Of a DNA stretch of 64,000 bases, positions 50,173-62,110 are shown in pieces (positions within the stretch are counted from its first letter, which is position 1; each line of letters begins with the position of its first letter). The DNA is from Gerris lacustris (taxonomy: Eukaryota > Arthropoda > Insecta > Hemiptera > Gerridae), in the NCBI GenBank assembly GCA_951217055.1, contig OX578282.1, forward strand, positions 15,067,877 to 15,131,876, in the 5' to 3' direction. The notes below the pieces were generated by a model. The model saw only the letters and a list, made by a program, of their open reading frames with translations. It ran no database searches and had not been told where the DNA came from. A program made the position numbers and the translations under genes.

Positions 50173-51283
50173 CTATTATGCATCAAGATGCTGGGTAAAC
50201 ACCTAGCGTGAGGCCCCTTGCCGAATTTTAGATCCCTGCTTCCGAAGTATGAATGATTTTAATGAGCTTCTACCAGGGATCCCGTTTTATTTCTATTAAT
50301 ATTAAACCCTCCATTGTTATAATTTGAACTTCGCATTTTTGAAGTCCCCTATCTCTCATAAATTTGTAGTTTATTTAATTTTTCTCTTGTTGGCTAGCTT
50401 CCCTACAATTTGTTAAATTCCAGTTCAAGGTTGCTCGTTTAAACACATCGGTGAAACAATAGGGTGTCTCCGTCTAATCAGTCTAGTTGACGACTTGTCT
50501 GTAAATACAGACATCCAGACTGAGTTTTATCATTAGTGTAATGCACACAGCCATTTAGATTAGAGGATAATTCCTGTGAGTATTCGATAATTATTTCATT
50601 TATACGACACTTAAAAACGAATATTTTTTCATTTTCCTAAACTAAATGAGATTAGGAAATCTGTTCAAGAATTTTAAACAGTATGGTTAGTAGGTGTTTC
50701 TTTTTAAGTTAGAAAGAAACACCTTTGCAGGAGTAAAGCTAATCTACCTTTATCTTCTTTTTTCAGACAACTTCCAAATTGAGCTATACCTTCTCTTATT
50801 TTGATTAATTTTATCCTACTCTATTATCAATAGGGCGTGTCCGCTTATTTGTTACCCACTCTTTGGCACTACAAATTGTCTTTTCATTGTATAATTTGTC
50901 TTTACATTAATTTATTATATGACTAACTATGAACCACAACATGTATTTTCGAGTATTAGAAGTGTTATTATGATAGTTTATAATTTTTACAAGGTGTTAC
51001 CAAAGATATTTTATCCCTCATAAACTCAATATATAAGTGACATTCTCAAACCTTACTTAAGGAACATAGTTCTTTTAGTAAAATTATTTAAACATTTATT
51101 ACTTGAAAGTTAAACTTCTATTAAGTAGGTCTATTAAAATCAGGAATATATATTAAAATTAGAATTAAATTAATTTAATTTTTAAGTTTGATATATTTTA
51201 AAATATATCAAATCATAAAAAAAACATTAAATCAGCAAAAATGTTGGAGAGCCAAATTAGGGATGGCATATCACCTTTTAAAA
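50173..51283. other. Unassigned DNA with one small hairpin
   Basis: A hairpin AGGTGTTTCTTT/AAAGAAACACCT lies at about 50693-50724. The GC-richer start (to about 50280) may belong to the preceding island. Confidence 0.4.
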
Positions 51284-51835
51284 CAGTCTGCCAATTAGTG
51301 TGGCACATAGCTTCCTCGCGTCCTATTTCGTATACTTTAATGATTTTATGCTTTTACAACCTAATATTGAAAAAAATATTTAAGTTTCCCCCCCCATTGT
51401 CAAAATTAAAGTATTAAAAATGCATTAAAGTATCAATTTAGCAAAATTTAAAGAGCACAGGGGGTTGAAATTAATCTGGGGCTATCTGCGGGCTACTTTT
51501 GACAAAACCATCCAAATTTCATAAAAGAAAGCAGCACCGAGGGTTGAAATTTATATGGGACAACAATGGCCTTATTATGACCTACCATACCCAAATTCCA
51601 AATTTAGTTTTTAAGATATGTTGGTCACAAACTGACACACCTGCAGACAGACACGGAACTTAAAATGTTCCCTGATGTCTGAAACGGAGTCTGTCTTGGA
51701 ATTTTTTGAAATCGGAGACATAAAAAATGTTCGATTTTCGTATTTCGTAATGTTCATATTTCGGTAATAAAAAAAATTTCGTTCTTCATAGCTATCACAT
51801 ATAACTTCCGTTATACTTTCGGTAAGCTCGGATGC
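51284..51835 (-). mobile_element. Solo arm of the foldback family
   Basis: It begins CAGTCTGCCAATTAGTGTGG and ends CTTTCGGTAAGCTCGGATGC. Intermediate landmarks are CTGGGGCTATCTGCGGGCTA and CCTGATGTCTGAAACGGAGT. The most complete of the solo arms in this orientation. A partial opposite copy lies at 52605-52760. Confidence 0.72.
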
Positions 51836-53193
51836 AAAAATGTATCTTCATTTTTTGTTTCTTAAAAATTGGTTTTACTAAAAAAATGTATGATCGAATA
51901 ATAACGAAGGCTTTTAGATGTCGATGTTGTAAGTATAGCAGAATAGAATACGTTGATTGATTGAATTGTTTACAATTCAGTTTTACTTTCATCGCTATTT
52001 TCTAATTAATGTATGCCTCAAATTATTCTGATTTTATGAACATATTTTTGTCTAATTCTACATCCAAAGGGAAAATTATTTTAGCAGAAACAAATTTAAA
52101 GGCGATTTTTGTTACTCATTGAATAAAGTAAAAAAAAAAAAGAATTCAATGGTTGACGAATTCTGTACCAGCATAGTTTTTATCATTTGCTTAAATGTGA
52201 TGTAACACTAAACAATCTAGGTATTCCCTTTGTTTCTTTATCTTAATGCTGGTATACGGATATACATTATTTAAAGTTCGTGGGCGGAACAGTTTTGTTT
52301 TTTCTATTATTCATACCTTATCTTTAACTGATTACAACTATTAATTCGTTTATAAATGTCGTTCTTATACTATTCAAAATGAATTTCGTTTTTATTTCCT
52401 GGCTTATGTTATAATAAAAGAAAAGAATTGACGGTAGAAATAAGTTTATTTAAAATTACCCCAAGAAATGGTTTTAACTTCTATTAATGTCATATAGTTA
52501 TATTATTATTTATGACCATTAATAAGGTTAAATAAATTTATAATATTGTATAAGCACTAATATAGATTTTTTTTTTAAATATATATTTATATTACATTAT
52601 ACATACTAAAGCTAACAGAAGCATTGTGTTCATACTGACGAATTTTGTTTTGTCTCTCAATTCCCAAAATGTCCTGAACCGAAATGCGTTTCACGCACGA
52701 GACCAATAATAATTATCTTTATCTGTCTCGTGTCTGTTTTTATCAGCATTTTATACAATTTCATTAGCGTTTAAGTATTTTTTTTTTTTATCCAGATAAA
52801 AATAAATGAGAGAAAAAAGTAATAATAATAACTAATAAAAAAGTAATAATTTACGTCACAAAACTTTTCACGTCTATTTTAAACAATCGATATTGGATAT
52901 GGTCTGAAGAACACTAAATAATCCCTTAAACCCAAGCTGATTTTAAACAGGGCAGAAGCTGTACCAATATTATATTCATCCTGCTTTAATACTAAATCAT
53001 CTGTCTACCTTTGCCCAAAAAGGAAAATCATCGCTGCATTCGTCGAATGACAAAACGGATGATAGCGTAAACTATCAGAAATTAATTTGGAAATTACAAT
53101 TAGCAAATGTTTGGTCTAAGATGTTTATTATGGAATTAATATTAGCTAGGAATTATTATGAATTTGCCAGAATGAGAATACATTTATAAGAAC
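51836..53193. other. Mostly unassigned; foldback-arm fragment at 52605-52760
   Basis: CTAACAGAAGCATTGTGTTC, TCCTGAACCGAAATGCGTTT and TATCTGTCTCGTGTCTG at 52612-52738 are remnants of a foldback arm. The remainder is unassigned. Confidence 0.4.
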
Positions 53194-53408
53194 GAAATTT
53201 CCTCTGAAATAGATATTTTACAAGGAGTAATTCAGGGTGAAATTCTCTCACCTTTATTATAATATCTTTTTTTTTTAGGAATATCGATGGTTTCTATAAA
53301 GCTAACAGGCAAGAAGGAATAAGCATAGACGGTTTAACAAGCATTAGTATTTTGGCATACGCGGACGATCTTTTTATTCTTTCGGATTCATTTGTTCAGC
53401 AGAACTAA
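53194..53408 (+). pseudogene. Non-LTR retrotransposon reverse transcriptase fragment
   Basis: The first frame reads EISSEIDILQGVIQGEILSP then LL and a stop, matching the RT block usually seen as G(V/L)xQGxxLSPLLF. After a frame change the next frame reads ISILAYADDLFILSDS, the catalytic YADD box (53358-53369) with its usual hydrophobic context. Only the palm region is visible. Frameshift and stops show decay. Clade cannot be set from so short a piece. Such RTs copy LINE RNA at the target site; this one cannot. Confidence 0.78.
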
Positions 53409-53705
53409 GTGAAAAAAAATATTGGAGCAGTATTGTATCACCAACGATCTAAAGGTGAACTAATTATTTTTGAATAAAAGAAAAATTCTTGAAACTCGCC
53501 TTAAGTGTTACTATGCAGTTAGAAATAACCAGTAGTAGTAGTGTTTCAACTATAGTTAGGAGTTTTTTTTTCTTGTTCTTTTTTTGTCAGCGATGTGTGT
53601 TCAAACTTGCAACTAATCTGGCTGTTTAGTACAGAAGCCTGTTAAAATGCTGTCGGGGAGAGAGGCGCTAGTAAGAACTTTTAATCTTTCTTTCCAAGCA
53701 TACTG

Positions 53706-53786
53706 CGCTAGTGATTATAAAAAAGCTTATTTATGCCTCACACAGTCATGTGAGGCATAAATAAGCTTTTTTAAATCACTAGTGTC
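53706..53786. repeat. Long hairpin, about 36-bp arms
   Basis: AAAAGCTTATTTATGCCTCA is followed after CACAGTCA by TGTGAGGCATAAATAAGC. Outside these the arms continue with CTAGTGATT against AATCACTAG. The inner 24 bp are perfect with a 6-base loop. Probably a tiny palindromic MITE. Confidence 0.85.
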
Positions 53787-54740
53787 TGGTTGCGCACTTT
53801 CATCTGGTCCCTCAAATTCTTTAATAATTTAAAATAATTCCAATATAATTTCTGTAAAATCAAATACACTTCATCTTCGCATTGTAAGAATATAATTCAA
53901 ACATACCTACCTTAGGTCACAATGAAAATCCAGAAACAAACATTGTTACACTTTTTTTTGGATGATAAAAGCATATTAAGAAAATGTTCCCGATGTCTTT
54001 TAACACTAGACTCTTCACCTAGTAATACGATATAATATTATAACTGGAGCTCTCATAACTAAAGAAGATTCTAGCCACAATAGATATCCATCTTGAATTA
54101 CTACTTCTAACTTCTTTTGATAACACTTGCTTTAGAAAAATATCTTCCACGTGCCATTTAAAACTAAAATTAAGATCAAGAAAGAATAATACAGTCAAGC
54201 TATAGCCAAATGAATAAAATACTAATTAGTTTCCGCCATAATACCTGTATAAATTACTTCAATTTAAATATTTTATTTGCTCAACAAAACATTCTGGCTC
54301 AACTTCGGACTGCAGTAATGGATTCTCTCAAACTAACTCTTAGAGGAGCAATACATTTTAATAAATCAAATGAAGTTTGCAATGTGTTTGCAACCAGAAG
54401 GAAGCTGAAATTCTAGACATCATCTTCTGGTGCCCCAAATTAACGTGAACTTTCGCCTTCACCTTATATTGACAATGAACTGACTGACCATACTTACCTG
54501 GCATCGCTCCTTGGACCTTCATTCATTCATCAACTAACTTACAACGAGACCAGGTCGGCAACCTGGCGTTCTCGGAGGACATTTAATGCGCCTTCGCTAT
54601 AACGCGATATATCACATATCACAACAACCTTTCAAGATTTTTTTTAGAATTTTTACACTTTTTGGCATATAAAAATCCCCCCCCCCCCCCCCCGGTCAAT
54701 GGCTATGTAGGTTTTAATCTATGATAAAGTATTAAACTTT
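53787..54740. other. Unassigned; possible LINE 3' remnant
   Basis: A GC-richer part at 54280-54600 lies downstream of the RT fragment in the same orientation and could be the decayed 3' part of the same element, but no motif proves it. It ends near a 16-bp C run (54678-54693). Confidence 0.3.
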
Positions 54741-56025
54741 TTTGGTTGAACAACCGCCGGCATGTGTGCCCTCGGTAATTTTCAATATTATTGAAATTAT
54801 ATTGCGCCTTTGTAGACCAACAGGTGGCTGCCTTCCCCTAGAACCTTATAATAATATTTTAAGTTTTATTTATTTATTTATTTTTTTTTTTAGTTGGTAT
54901 TTTGGAAAGCTAATTTTTTATAATTACTATTTTATTTCTTATTTGCATATCTATTGTTTATCAAGCTGAGTTTTTAATTTTTACCTAATTTAATTGAAGT
55001 GAAGAACTTCAATTTAAATGATACATTTAAATTTAAGAAGTATATAATAGACATATTAATAAATTAAAACATAAAATTTAGATAAAAGGAGAACTATGTA
55101 TAAAATATTCAAATTACATCGATGAAAAATACACATGTGTGCTCCACTTCTTAATTAAGTTGGGCTTTTACAAAAATAAAAAAAATCTATTTTAACAAAT
55201 AATGTTTTTTTTTCTTAATTATTAGATATTTATTAGCCACAATTATAAATATTAATTATAATAAGTGACTTTTGACATAAAAGCAACGATTAAAATTCAC
55301 AGATTCTCTGATTAGGAGAGACCATCCACTGAAGGTACTCCTATCACGTGATTAATAAACAATTTATCATTTAATTAGTAAATTATTTTACAATTTAGTC
55401 ATCTCTAAGTAAGTCTCAGGGCCATTTCCTCTTACAATATTTCATTCATTTTTTTCATAATGAGTGTTTAAATTGTAAAATTTATCTTCGTTTATAATAA
55501 TTATATGCTTATATGCAATCCGTCATTCGTTGGACGTTTCTTGTTTCTATAGCTAAGAGCTTTTTCTAGTGCATCTTCCCATTTGTTTTCTCCCCCAAGT
55601 AAATATAATTTATCATTCTTCCTATTTTTTCAGCATTGTGAAAGGTCAAATAAGGACAAATGTGTTAGCGGAGAAATGAGGCCGCTGAGACCATAACGAA
55701 AATCGATTTTCAGGGAATAAAGAGGGAGGGGGGGGGGACTAGACTTACCCATGAAACCATAGAGCACTCAACATTTTCTCTGCTTTTGTATAGACATGTA
55801 TTTATGACACTGACTTGAGTTGACTCTGGTGAAAGCTTATGTTTTCTTTCTACTTCTATTTATTTTTAAAAATGATTTTGATGTTACTGAAAGCATAGAG
55901 GTTTACATGTATTCAGATTCGATATTGGCAAAGTACTGTGAGAAAATTGCCACATTTTAAGCAATTTTTCTTCCTCTTAAGTTAATTGATAAATCTGAGA
56001 TTTTATTCAGCTCCCTAAAGCTTTA
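54741..56025. other. Unassigned AT-rich DNA
   Basis: Nothing recognised apart from homopolymer runs (for example a G run at 55729-55737). Confidence 0.4.
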
Positions 56026-56221
56026 TTTTCCTAGACGCGACTCCAGCGATAGACGCTCAAGCGATTGTCGCTCAGCGACTATCGCTGAGGACTCCTCTTC
56101 TGAGTTTGCATGTTACCGTTTTCCTAGCTGAGCGACTCTTTCCAACATGCAAACTGTCCTCCACGATAGTCGCTGGGTGACTGTCGCTCAGCGTCTATCG
56201 CTGGAGTCGCGTCTAGGAAAA
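56026..56221. mobile_element. 196-bp palindromic GC-rich MITE
   Basis: It begins TTTTCCTAGACGCGACTCCA and ends with its complement. The first 32 bp of each arm are perfect and the pairing then continues imperfectly to the centre. It is dense in AGCGACTATCGC-type words and contains an inner copy of the tip (TTTTCCTAGCTGAGCGACTC). No clear target duplication. Confidence 0.85.
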
Positions 56222-56317
56222 CGTACCTTTATGCTGATTATTGAAATAGTCCAGGAGATTGCATTCAAAAAAGTATTTGACTAACACCAAGCTAGAATTT
56301 TGTGTACAAGTTAATCT
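56222..56317. other. Short spacer
   Basis: Nothing recognised. Confidence 0.4.
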
Positions 56318-56764
56318 TATATTGACTTTTAAGATTATGTGTTCGGCTAAGTTCGTCTGCGGGACATAGCTTGGTAATATAGGCATTTAAAAAAAAAAAA
56401 AAAAAAAACGTGGAGTACGGCCATGTCCCTCCCATTTTGGTGGACAATGTGATTTTCTTGATCGTGAGTACAAAATTAGTTAGAAGGCAAAAAATCAAGT
56501 TGATGTTAGTTTAACATATGATAGGCTAGTTATTTAAATATTACTCCAAATCAAAGTGGGCACCTATCAAGTGACAAACTTACATCAACTTGATTTTTGG
56601 TCTACTAACTAATTTCGTACTCAGGATCATGAAAATTACATTGTCCACCAGAATTGGTGGGACATGACCGCTCTTCCTCTGCTTTGTTTCTTTCAAATGC
56701 CTATTGCCAAGCTATGTCCCGCTGACGAACTTAGCCAACCAAATATTCTTAAAAGGTGATATTG
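56318..56764. mobile_element. 447-bp foldback MITE with about 205-bp arms
   Basis: Left landmarks GGCTAAGTTCGTCTGCGGGA, CATAGCTTGG and CAAGTTGATGTTAGTTTAAC are mirrored on the right as GTTAATCC-free complements GTCCCGCTGACGAACTTAGC, CCAAGCTATG and ACTTACATCAACTTG. The loop is only about 30 bp. Could fold into a long near-complete duplex. The minus-strand frame at 56292-56498 lies in it. Confidence 0.85.
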
Positions 56765-56767
56765 GTT

Positions 56768-57230
56768 ATATACTCTTCATTACCTTCAAAATGTCACCCC
56801 CATTCAAAAATTAAAATGTTCGGGCACCATGCGCACCCAAATTTGATAAAATTCGACTTTTTTATTTTGCTCCTTGAAATATTTTCTTTTTTTTCACATT
56901 TTTAGGACCAGTCCTTATAGGGTACCCTTTTAACACGGTATATATTTATTATCTACTTTCCAATACCTTCAAAATGATACCCCACTCAACATTTTGCTTA
57001 AAAAATAAAAACGTTTGTGATCAGTTCGCCACTGCTCCCTGAAGATTTGAGTTGTGAAGTTCACAACATTTTTTCCTGGTTTTTTGGGAAAAAAGTTGTA
57101 TACCTTTAGCTCAAATTTCAAATCTTTAGCTACAACAGAAGATGTGAACTACTGCGATGATTCGGACCGTGCGTCGGACAAACTACTAAAAGTATAAGGG
57201 TTTCTAGGATGACTTCAAACCCCTAATAAA
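56768..57230 (-). mobile_element. GGGTTTC-tip family element, inverted copy
   Basis: The right end GGGTTTCTAGGATGACTTCA followed by AACCCC is the tip. Inward are a stretch close to GACCGTGCGTCGGAC, TCAAATTTCAAATCTTTAGC and TACCCCACTCAACATTTTGC. The block ACCTTCAAAATG recurs at about 56783 and 56966. Inverse relative of 31450-32075. The next element inserted about 10 bp beyond the tip. Confidence 0.55.
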
Positions 57231-57239
57231 TATATGGTA

Positions 57240-58008
57240 GGGGAGACCGGGGCACATAGGACCTAATAAGGTTTTTGTTCAGATAACTTCACCATTATTT
57301 TATAGAATTATGTAAATGAGAAGTATGTATTAGAATAAACATTTCTCTAACTGTTCCCCGACTCACAGTTCAAATTTCATGATAAGTATTTTATTTTTAT
57401 TTTTTCTGTAAAAAGTCGATTGGTCCTATGTGCCCCTGCACCAGGGGCACATAGGACCTGTTGGACCTGTGTGCCCCTATCTTTATGAGATTGCAATTAT
57501 AAAGGTTAAAATGTGGACAAACTGTTCTTTTAAACTAGTTCGGTATTTCAAAGGTGAAATCAAGATTGTTTTAACAGTTATTCAATAATTATTGAACACG
57601 AGGCACACAGGACCGTAGGTCTTGACGGTCCTCTGTGCCCCAAGCCATATGCCATTAAAAAACATTTTTTTGACAAGATACACGACATACTTAAACAAAT
57701 GAAAACAATTTACATTGAAAAGATAAGACCTAAGTTTATCAGATACAGTTAATTTGTTTAAAAATTCTATACCAAACTAATGTTATATTTAATTAAATAA
57801 AACGTAAATATTAGATCACTTACCTTGAAAATTGAAAAAAGTGTGTAAAAATTAATTAAACGTAGTTAACACTGCTAGCGATTGTTCACGAATAGAGACA
57901 AACTAACTCTAATAGATCATACAGATTTCCGCTTAGTAGCGCCACTATACAATAAAAAAACTCAATGGACCTCTGTATGCCGGAGGCCCTCTGTGTCCCG
58001 GTCTCCCC
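57240..58008. mobile_element. 769-bp TIR element flanked by TA
   Basis: Left end GGGGAGACCGGGGCACATAG and complement of the right end GGGGAGACCGGGACACAGAG. TA is present on both sides (57238-57239 and 58009-58010), as in Tc1/mariner/pogo insertions. Inside, GGTCCTATGTGCCCCTG and its perfect complement form a hairpin at 57421-57457, repeating the end motif. Another near copy is at 57600-57642. No ORF. Confidence 0.8.
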
Positions 58009-58010
58009 TA

Positions 58011-59041
58011 CTTGTCTCATTTTCCTGAGAGTCTCACCCAATAATTGATTCTATTTAGTCTTGAAGTTGACCTGATTATTATGTTCATGTTTTTTCAGGT
58101 ATTTAAAATATATATTATTTAGGGTTTAAATCTTTCTGCGCAATATATAATAATTCATAATAGTTAGCTACCTTAAAAACATTTTTTAACAAAAGGATCG
58201 AGTTTGGTATATAATTTTTCAAGATATGTATTGTACTTTCGTGGATATTATTAATGGTTTAGAAGCGTCGAAGTTTTTTTAATGATCACGCGTGTGTAAG
58301 ACTTAAGAAGATTGTAAATCCCGCACATATTTCATAAGAAAGTCCGTGTATGAATCACACACTGCGTCATATCTTTTAATTCCTTTCTTGTTGAAGTTAA
58401 TACCACTGTCACGATCTTTTTGGTATTTTTTACGGTTTCCTTATTCGTAATATATTTAGGTGATGCTTCTTCTTTTGAACAGCTTCTAAAAGCTCAGTTG
58501 CCTTCCATAAATCACCCAATTCTTTCACACACGTATATTATTTATCTTATCTATTCAGGTGAGTAGAATGTGAATCCACATAACGGAATTTACATAACTC
58601 ATTATGACACAACGACGATTATTCTGTAGATTTATACGTGTTTACTTTCTCATAAAACAACCGACCCAGATTTAACATTTCGTAAATATTGTTCTTTAAT
58701 AACCGACAAAGTTTTTTTTTTTTTTTCTTTTTGTAGCCTAAAATATTGTAAGGTATTTTTTATTTATTATTTCGAAATATTCTACGGTCAAATAAAGGGA
58801 AGGAAAGTTTAAACAGGAAATTACTCAGGGTCTTCTTCATTCTTCTTGGGCTATCTTTGGTTCCTAGTTTTTAGGAAATTTATCAGGCAACCCTATTTTT
58901 GTTTTCAAAATGTGTTTTGGTTTTTTATAATTTTCTAAACCTTAAAACAGAGCAATAATAACAAAAAAAAGCGTATATTCATCAGCCAGATTTGATATTA
59001 TTGAAAAATAATTTTGTAGTCACAAGGCACATGACTATCTA
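58011..59041. other. Unassigned DNA
   Basis: No gene or repeat recognised. Confidence 0.4.
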
Positions 59042-59269
59042 TTAGGGTCCGTAGTCCGTAGGCAAAACCAAGGACCCTTATATTTTCTTCCTGCGTGAGT
59101 CTGTCTCTCCGTCCATCTGTCGCCTGCTCTCACGGCTACACCTTTCCTCCGATCACTTTAAAATTTGGCATGTATGTGTATAGTACCTACCCACACATTT
59201 TTAAAATATATCGATTAAAAAAAACATTTTTCAAAAAAATTAATTAGGGTAAAAAACTTAAGGGTTAAA

Positions 59270-59311
<42 letters not shown>

Positions 59312-60823
59312 GACACCGTGTGGGGTATCATATGAAAGGGTACGTCGAGCTGATTACAGAAATATATAATTTTTGGTTATAAGCTTTGATAGGACGAGCG
59401 TGAGCGTAGGCGAGTTTGAAGTGGGTGTGAAAAGTGCCCCCCCCCCCCTTTATCTCGCTAATGTAAAGTGCAAAAATATGAAAAATTTCCTGAACATTCT
59501 TCGACCAAAAGTAAAGATACTTACCACTTTTGATTTTTATAGTTTTTTAGTTTACTTAGTTTCACTTTAGTTTTTTTTATTGTTTTTAGTTCAGTGGCTA
59601 CTACTATACTTCAGAAGTTTGAACTACTTTCCTACTTATCAAACTTTATACTTTATCAGAAGTTTGTTTGTGTTTTTTTGAGAATACCATAGGATAGTTC
59701 AAAGTAGGCTTTTTTGCATTTTATAAAGTCCCATCAATAGGTTCTACTTAAACAATACAGTATTGACTACGGACCCTTGGTATGTGCTGTCTAGCACATA
59801 CTTGACCTGTTTATTTTTATTTAAATTTTATGGCCTAGTAGTTCTTAATGAGATATAGAACCTTTAGAGGTTGGCATCAGCACTTTAGAGGTTGGCATCA
59901 GCACTTTAGAGGTTGGCATCAGCACATTAGAGGTTGGCATCAGCACTTAAGAGGTTGGCATCAGCACTAAGAATCTTTATATGTTATGAACATTATGTTT
60001 ATTTACTTGAGAAGTAACTAACTGAGCTGGAGCTCCATTAATTAGGGTAATTTTAGTTGCGTACATCAGTCTAAAATTGAAAATATAGTTTTACAGGTGT
60101 CACTTAATTTAAAATAAACAGGTCAAGTGTGTGCTAGTCAGCACTCAGCGAGGGTCCGTAGGCCACACTATTTAGTGTTTAACTGTAAAGTGCATAAACA
60201 TTGTTTTTTTAAAATGCTAAAAAGGTTACTTTGAACCATTCTAAGGGTCTGATATTCTCAAAACACACTCTGATAAACTATTTTTTTGCCACTGAACCGG
60301 ACTACAACCATGTAAATACATCGAAAAGACCATAATTACAAAAAAAAACGTATTTTGTCAATAAAAAATAAAATAATATTTGTTTCGAAATTTCCAAAAA
60401 GTGGTATCTTTACTTTTGGTCGAAGAATGTTCAGGAATTTTTTTCAGATTTTTTGCACTTCACATAAGCGAGATAGATGGGGGGGGGGGGGACACGTTTC
60501 AAACCCACTTCAAAGTTATATATCGAAAGAATTATTATATATTTTTGTAATCAGCTTGACGTACCCTTTCATATGATACCCCTCAAGGTGTCGAAAAAAA
60601 AATTAAAAAAATTTAACCCTTAAGTTTTTTTACCCTAATTTTTTTGAATTTTTTTTTTTCAAGTCGCTATATTTTTAAAATATGTGGGTAGGTACAAGAT
60701 ACATACATGCCAAATTTCAAAGTGATCGGACGAAAGGTGTAGCCATGAGAGCACGCGAGAGGACGGACGGACAGACACACGCAGGAAAATATAAGGGTCT
60801 TTGGTTTTGCCTACGGACCCTAA
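59042..60823. mobile_element. 1.78-kb foldback element with minisatellite centre
   Basis: Tip TTAGGGTCCGTAGTCCGTAG at left. The complement of the right end starts ATTAGGGTCCGTAGGCAAAA. The arms (59042 to about 59832 and about 60105 to 60823) stay alignable through a GTCCGTC tract, CAAATTTCAAAGTGATCGGA, a T39 run, a C-run (left) matched by a G-run (right), TTCGACCAAAAGTAAAGATA, AGTTCAAAGTAGGC and ACTTGACCTGTTTATTTT. The loop of about 270 bp holds five 21-bp repeats. No coding region; frames at 59373-59570 and 60355-60576 are arm sequence. Confidence 0.88.
59862..59967. repeat. 21-bp minisatellite, five copies
   Basis: TTTAGAGGTTGGCATCAGCA plus C repeated five times, with single-base changes in copies 4 and 5 (ATTAGAGG, TTAAGAGG). 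It lies exactly in the loop of the foldback element. Confidence 0.95.
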
Positions 60824-61407
60824 TATGATGCCGAATGTATTTCAAAACCTTTTTTTTACCCAAGGATATAGTAGCTTATTATTAATAATTTTTATTAATC
60901 AAGCAGCAGGGAAGGTTCTCTTATCTTGGACAATTAAGTACCTTGAAAACTTGCCCTCATTTCAATTCCAGAGAGAGAGGATTTTTTTCTGTGGTACTAC
61001 TTATCAGAGGCTGGTAACACTGTTTTATCAACTTTCCCGCCTTTACCAGCTATCATATCCGTATTATCAGTGACAGTTTGTTTTTTTCTTTTCGAAGTTT
61101 CCAAGGTAAGGAAACCTCCCCTAGAGATAATCAAAATAATAAAATAATCTTTTATAAGATAATAACTTGGTTAAAAGGGAAAAATAGTACAAAAAATAGT
61201 TATTCCGCCTTACTTAAAAGGCTAAGTAATTGAATTTCCAGATCTCTTGTTTTTTTGTTTAAAAATAACAAAGGTATTTACTGTAAAATTAATAACAGCA
61301 GTGTATCTTTGGTAATCCAAATATTTTTTTTAGGTCAAAGCTATCTCGAGCGCAGTTAATTAATGTTAGTTATAACAGCGTCTATGAAAGTCGTCTTAAA
61401 AGAGTAA
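60824..61407. other. Unassigned DNA
   Basis: The 90-codon frame at 60801-61073 (+) begins at the foldback tip and shows no recognised domain. No other feature. Confidence 0.35.
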
Positions 61408-61681
61408 CATAAATGGTCTCTCCACGTAAATTGAAACTGGTTTAATAAACAGGAGCTTTCAGCCTTCATAAGGCCATCATCAGTGCAGATTTAGGAAGAA
61501 AGTTATGAAGTTATGAATGAAGGAGATATGAAGGCTGAAAGCTGCTATGTTTATTAAAAAGTTATGAAGGAAGGAGTTATGAAGGGCTGCTATGTTTATT
61601 AAAAAGTTATGAAGGAAGGAGTTATGAAGGCCTGCTATGTTTATTAAACCAGTCTCAATTTACGTGAAGAGACAATTTATG
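61408..61681. mobile_element. 274-bp MITE with 45-bp internal tandem repeats
   Basis: Left end CATAAATGGTCTCTCCACGT and complement of right end CATAAATTGTCTCTTCACGT, with inverted repeats of about 50 bp continuing to CTGGTTTAATAAACA. The interior has about three copies of a 45-bp unit (GTTATGAAGGAAGGAGTTAT within it). No clear target duplication. Confidence 0.8.
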
Positions 61682-61800
61682 CTATTCCTTTACAGTTAAT
61701 TAAGTTTTATTTTTTAATATTAAAATGGATATTTTGTTCTAGTAGGTATTTACAAGTGGGTTATCTATATTAATTTTATATTAACAGAAATACTTAGACA
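61682..61800. other. Short spacer
   Basis: Nothing recognised. Confidence 0.4.
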
Positions 61801-61945
61801 TTTAAATATGTAAAATACATTATTTACAAAATAATTTATTCATTCTAAGGTATTTAAATATGTATTTGAAATACATTATTTACAAAATAATTTATTTATT
61901 CTGAGGTATTTAAATATTTAATATACATTATTTACAAAACCATGT
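61801..61945. repeat. Three tandem copies of a 52-56-bp AT-rich unit
   Basis: ACATTATTTACAAAA occurs at 61817, 61873 and 61925, each preceded by GTATTTAAATAT-type sequence. Confidence 0.75.
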
Positions 61946-61996
61946 ACTTATTCTAATCATGTTTCATTTGTATCAGGCAATTGCTGTTGATGATCC

Positions 61997-62110
61997 GTTT
62001 TTTAGGGTTTCGTAGGTAAAACCAAAAAAAGAAACCTTTATAGTTTTTTTTTTAATTTTGAATGGGGTATCAAATAAAAGGTATAGACGAGTAGATTACA
62101 AAAATATATA
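61997..62110 (+). repeat. Solo tip of a GGGTTTCGTAGG family
   Basis: AGGGTTTCGTAGGTAAAACC with AGAAACCT downstream can form the tip hairpin. It is followed by TTGAATGGGGTATCAAATAA and GATTACAAAAATATATAA, in the same order as in the other tip families. Confidence 0.5.

Noticed and set aside
60355..61073. ORFs at 60355-60576 and 60801-61073 (+)
   Set aside because: The first is foldback arm sequence; the second starts in the element tip and has no recognised domain.
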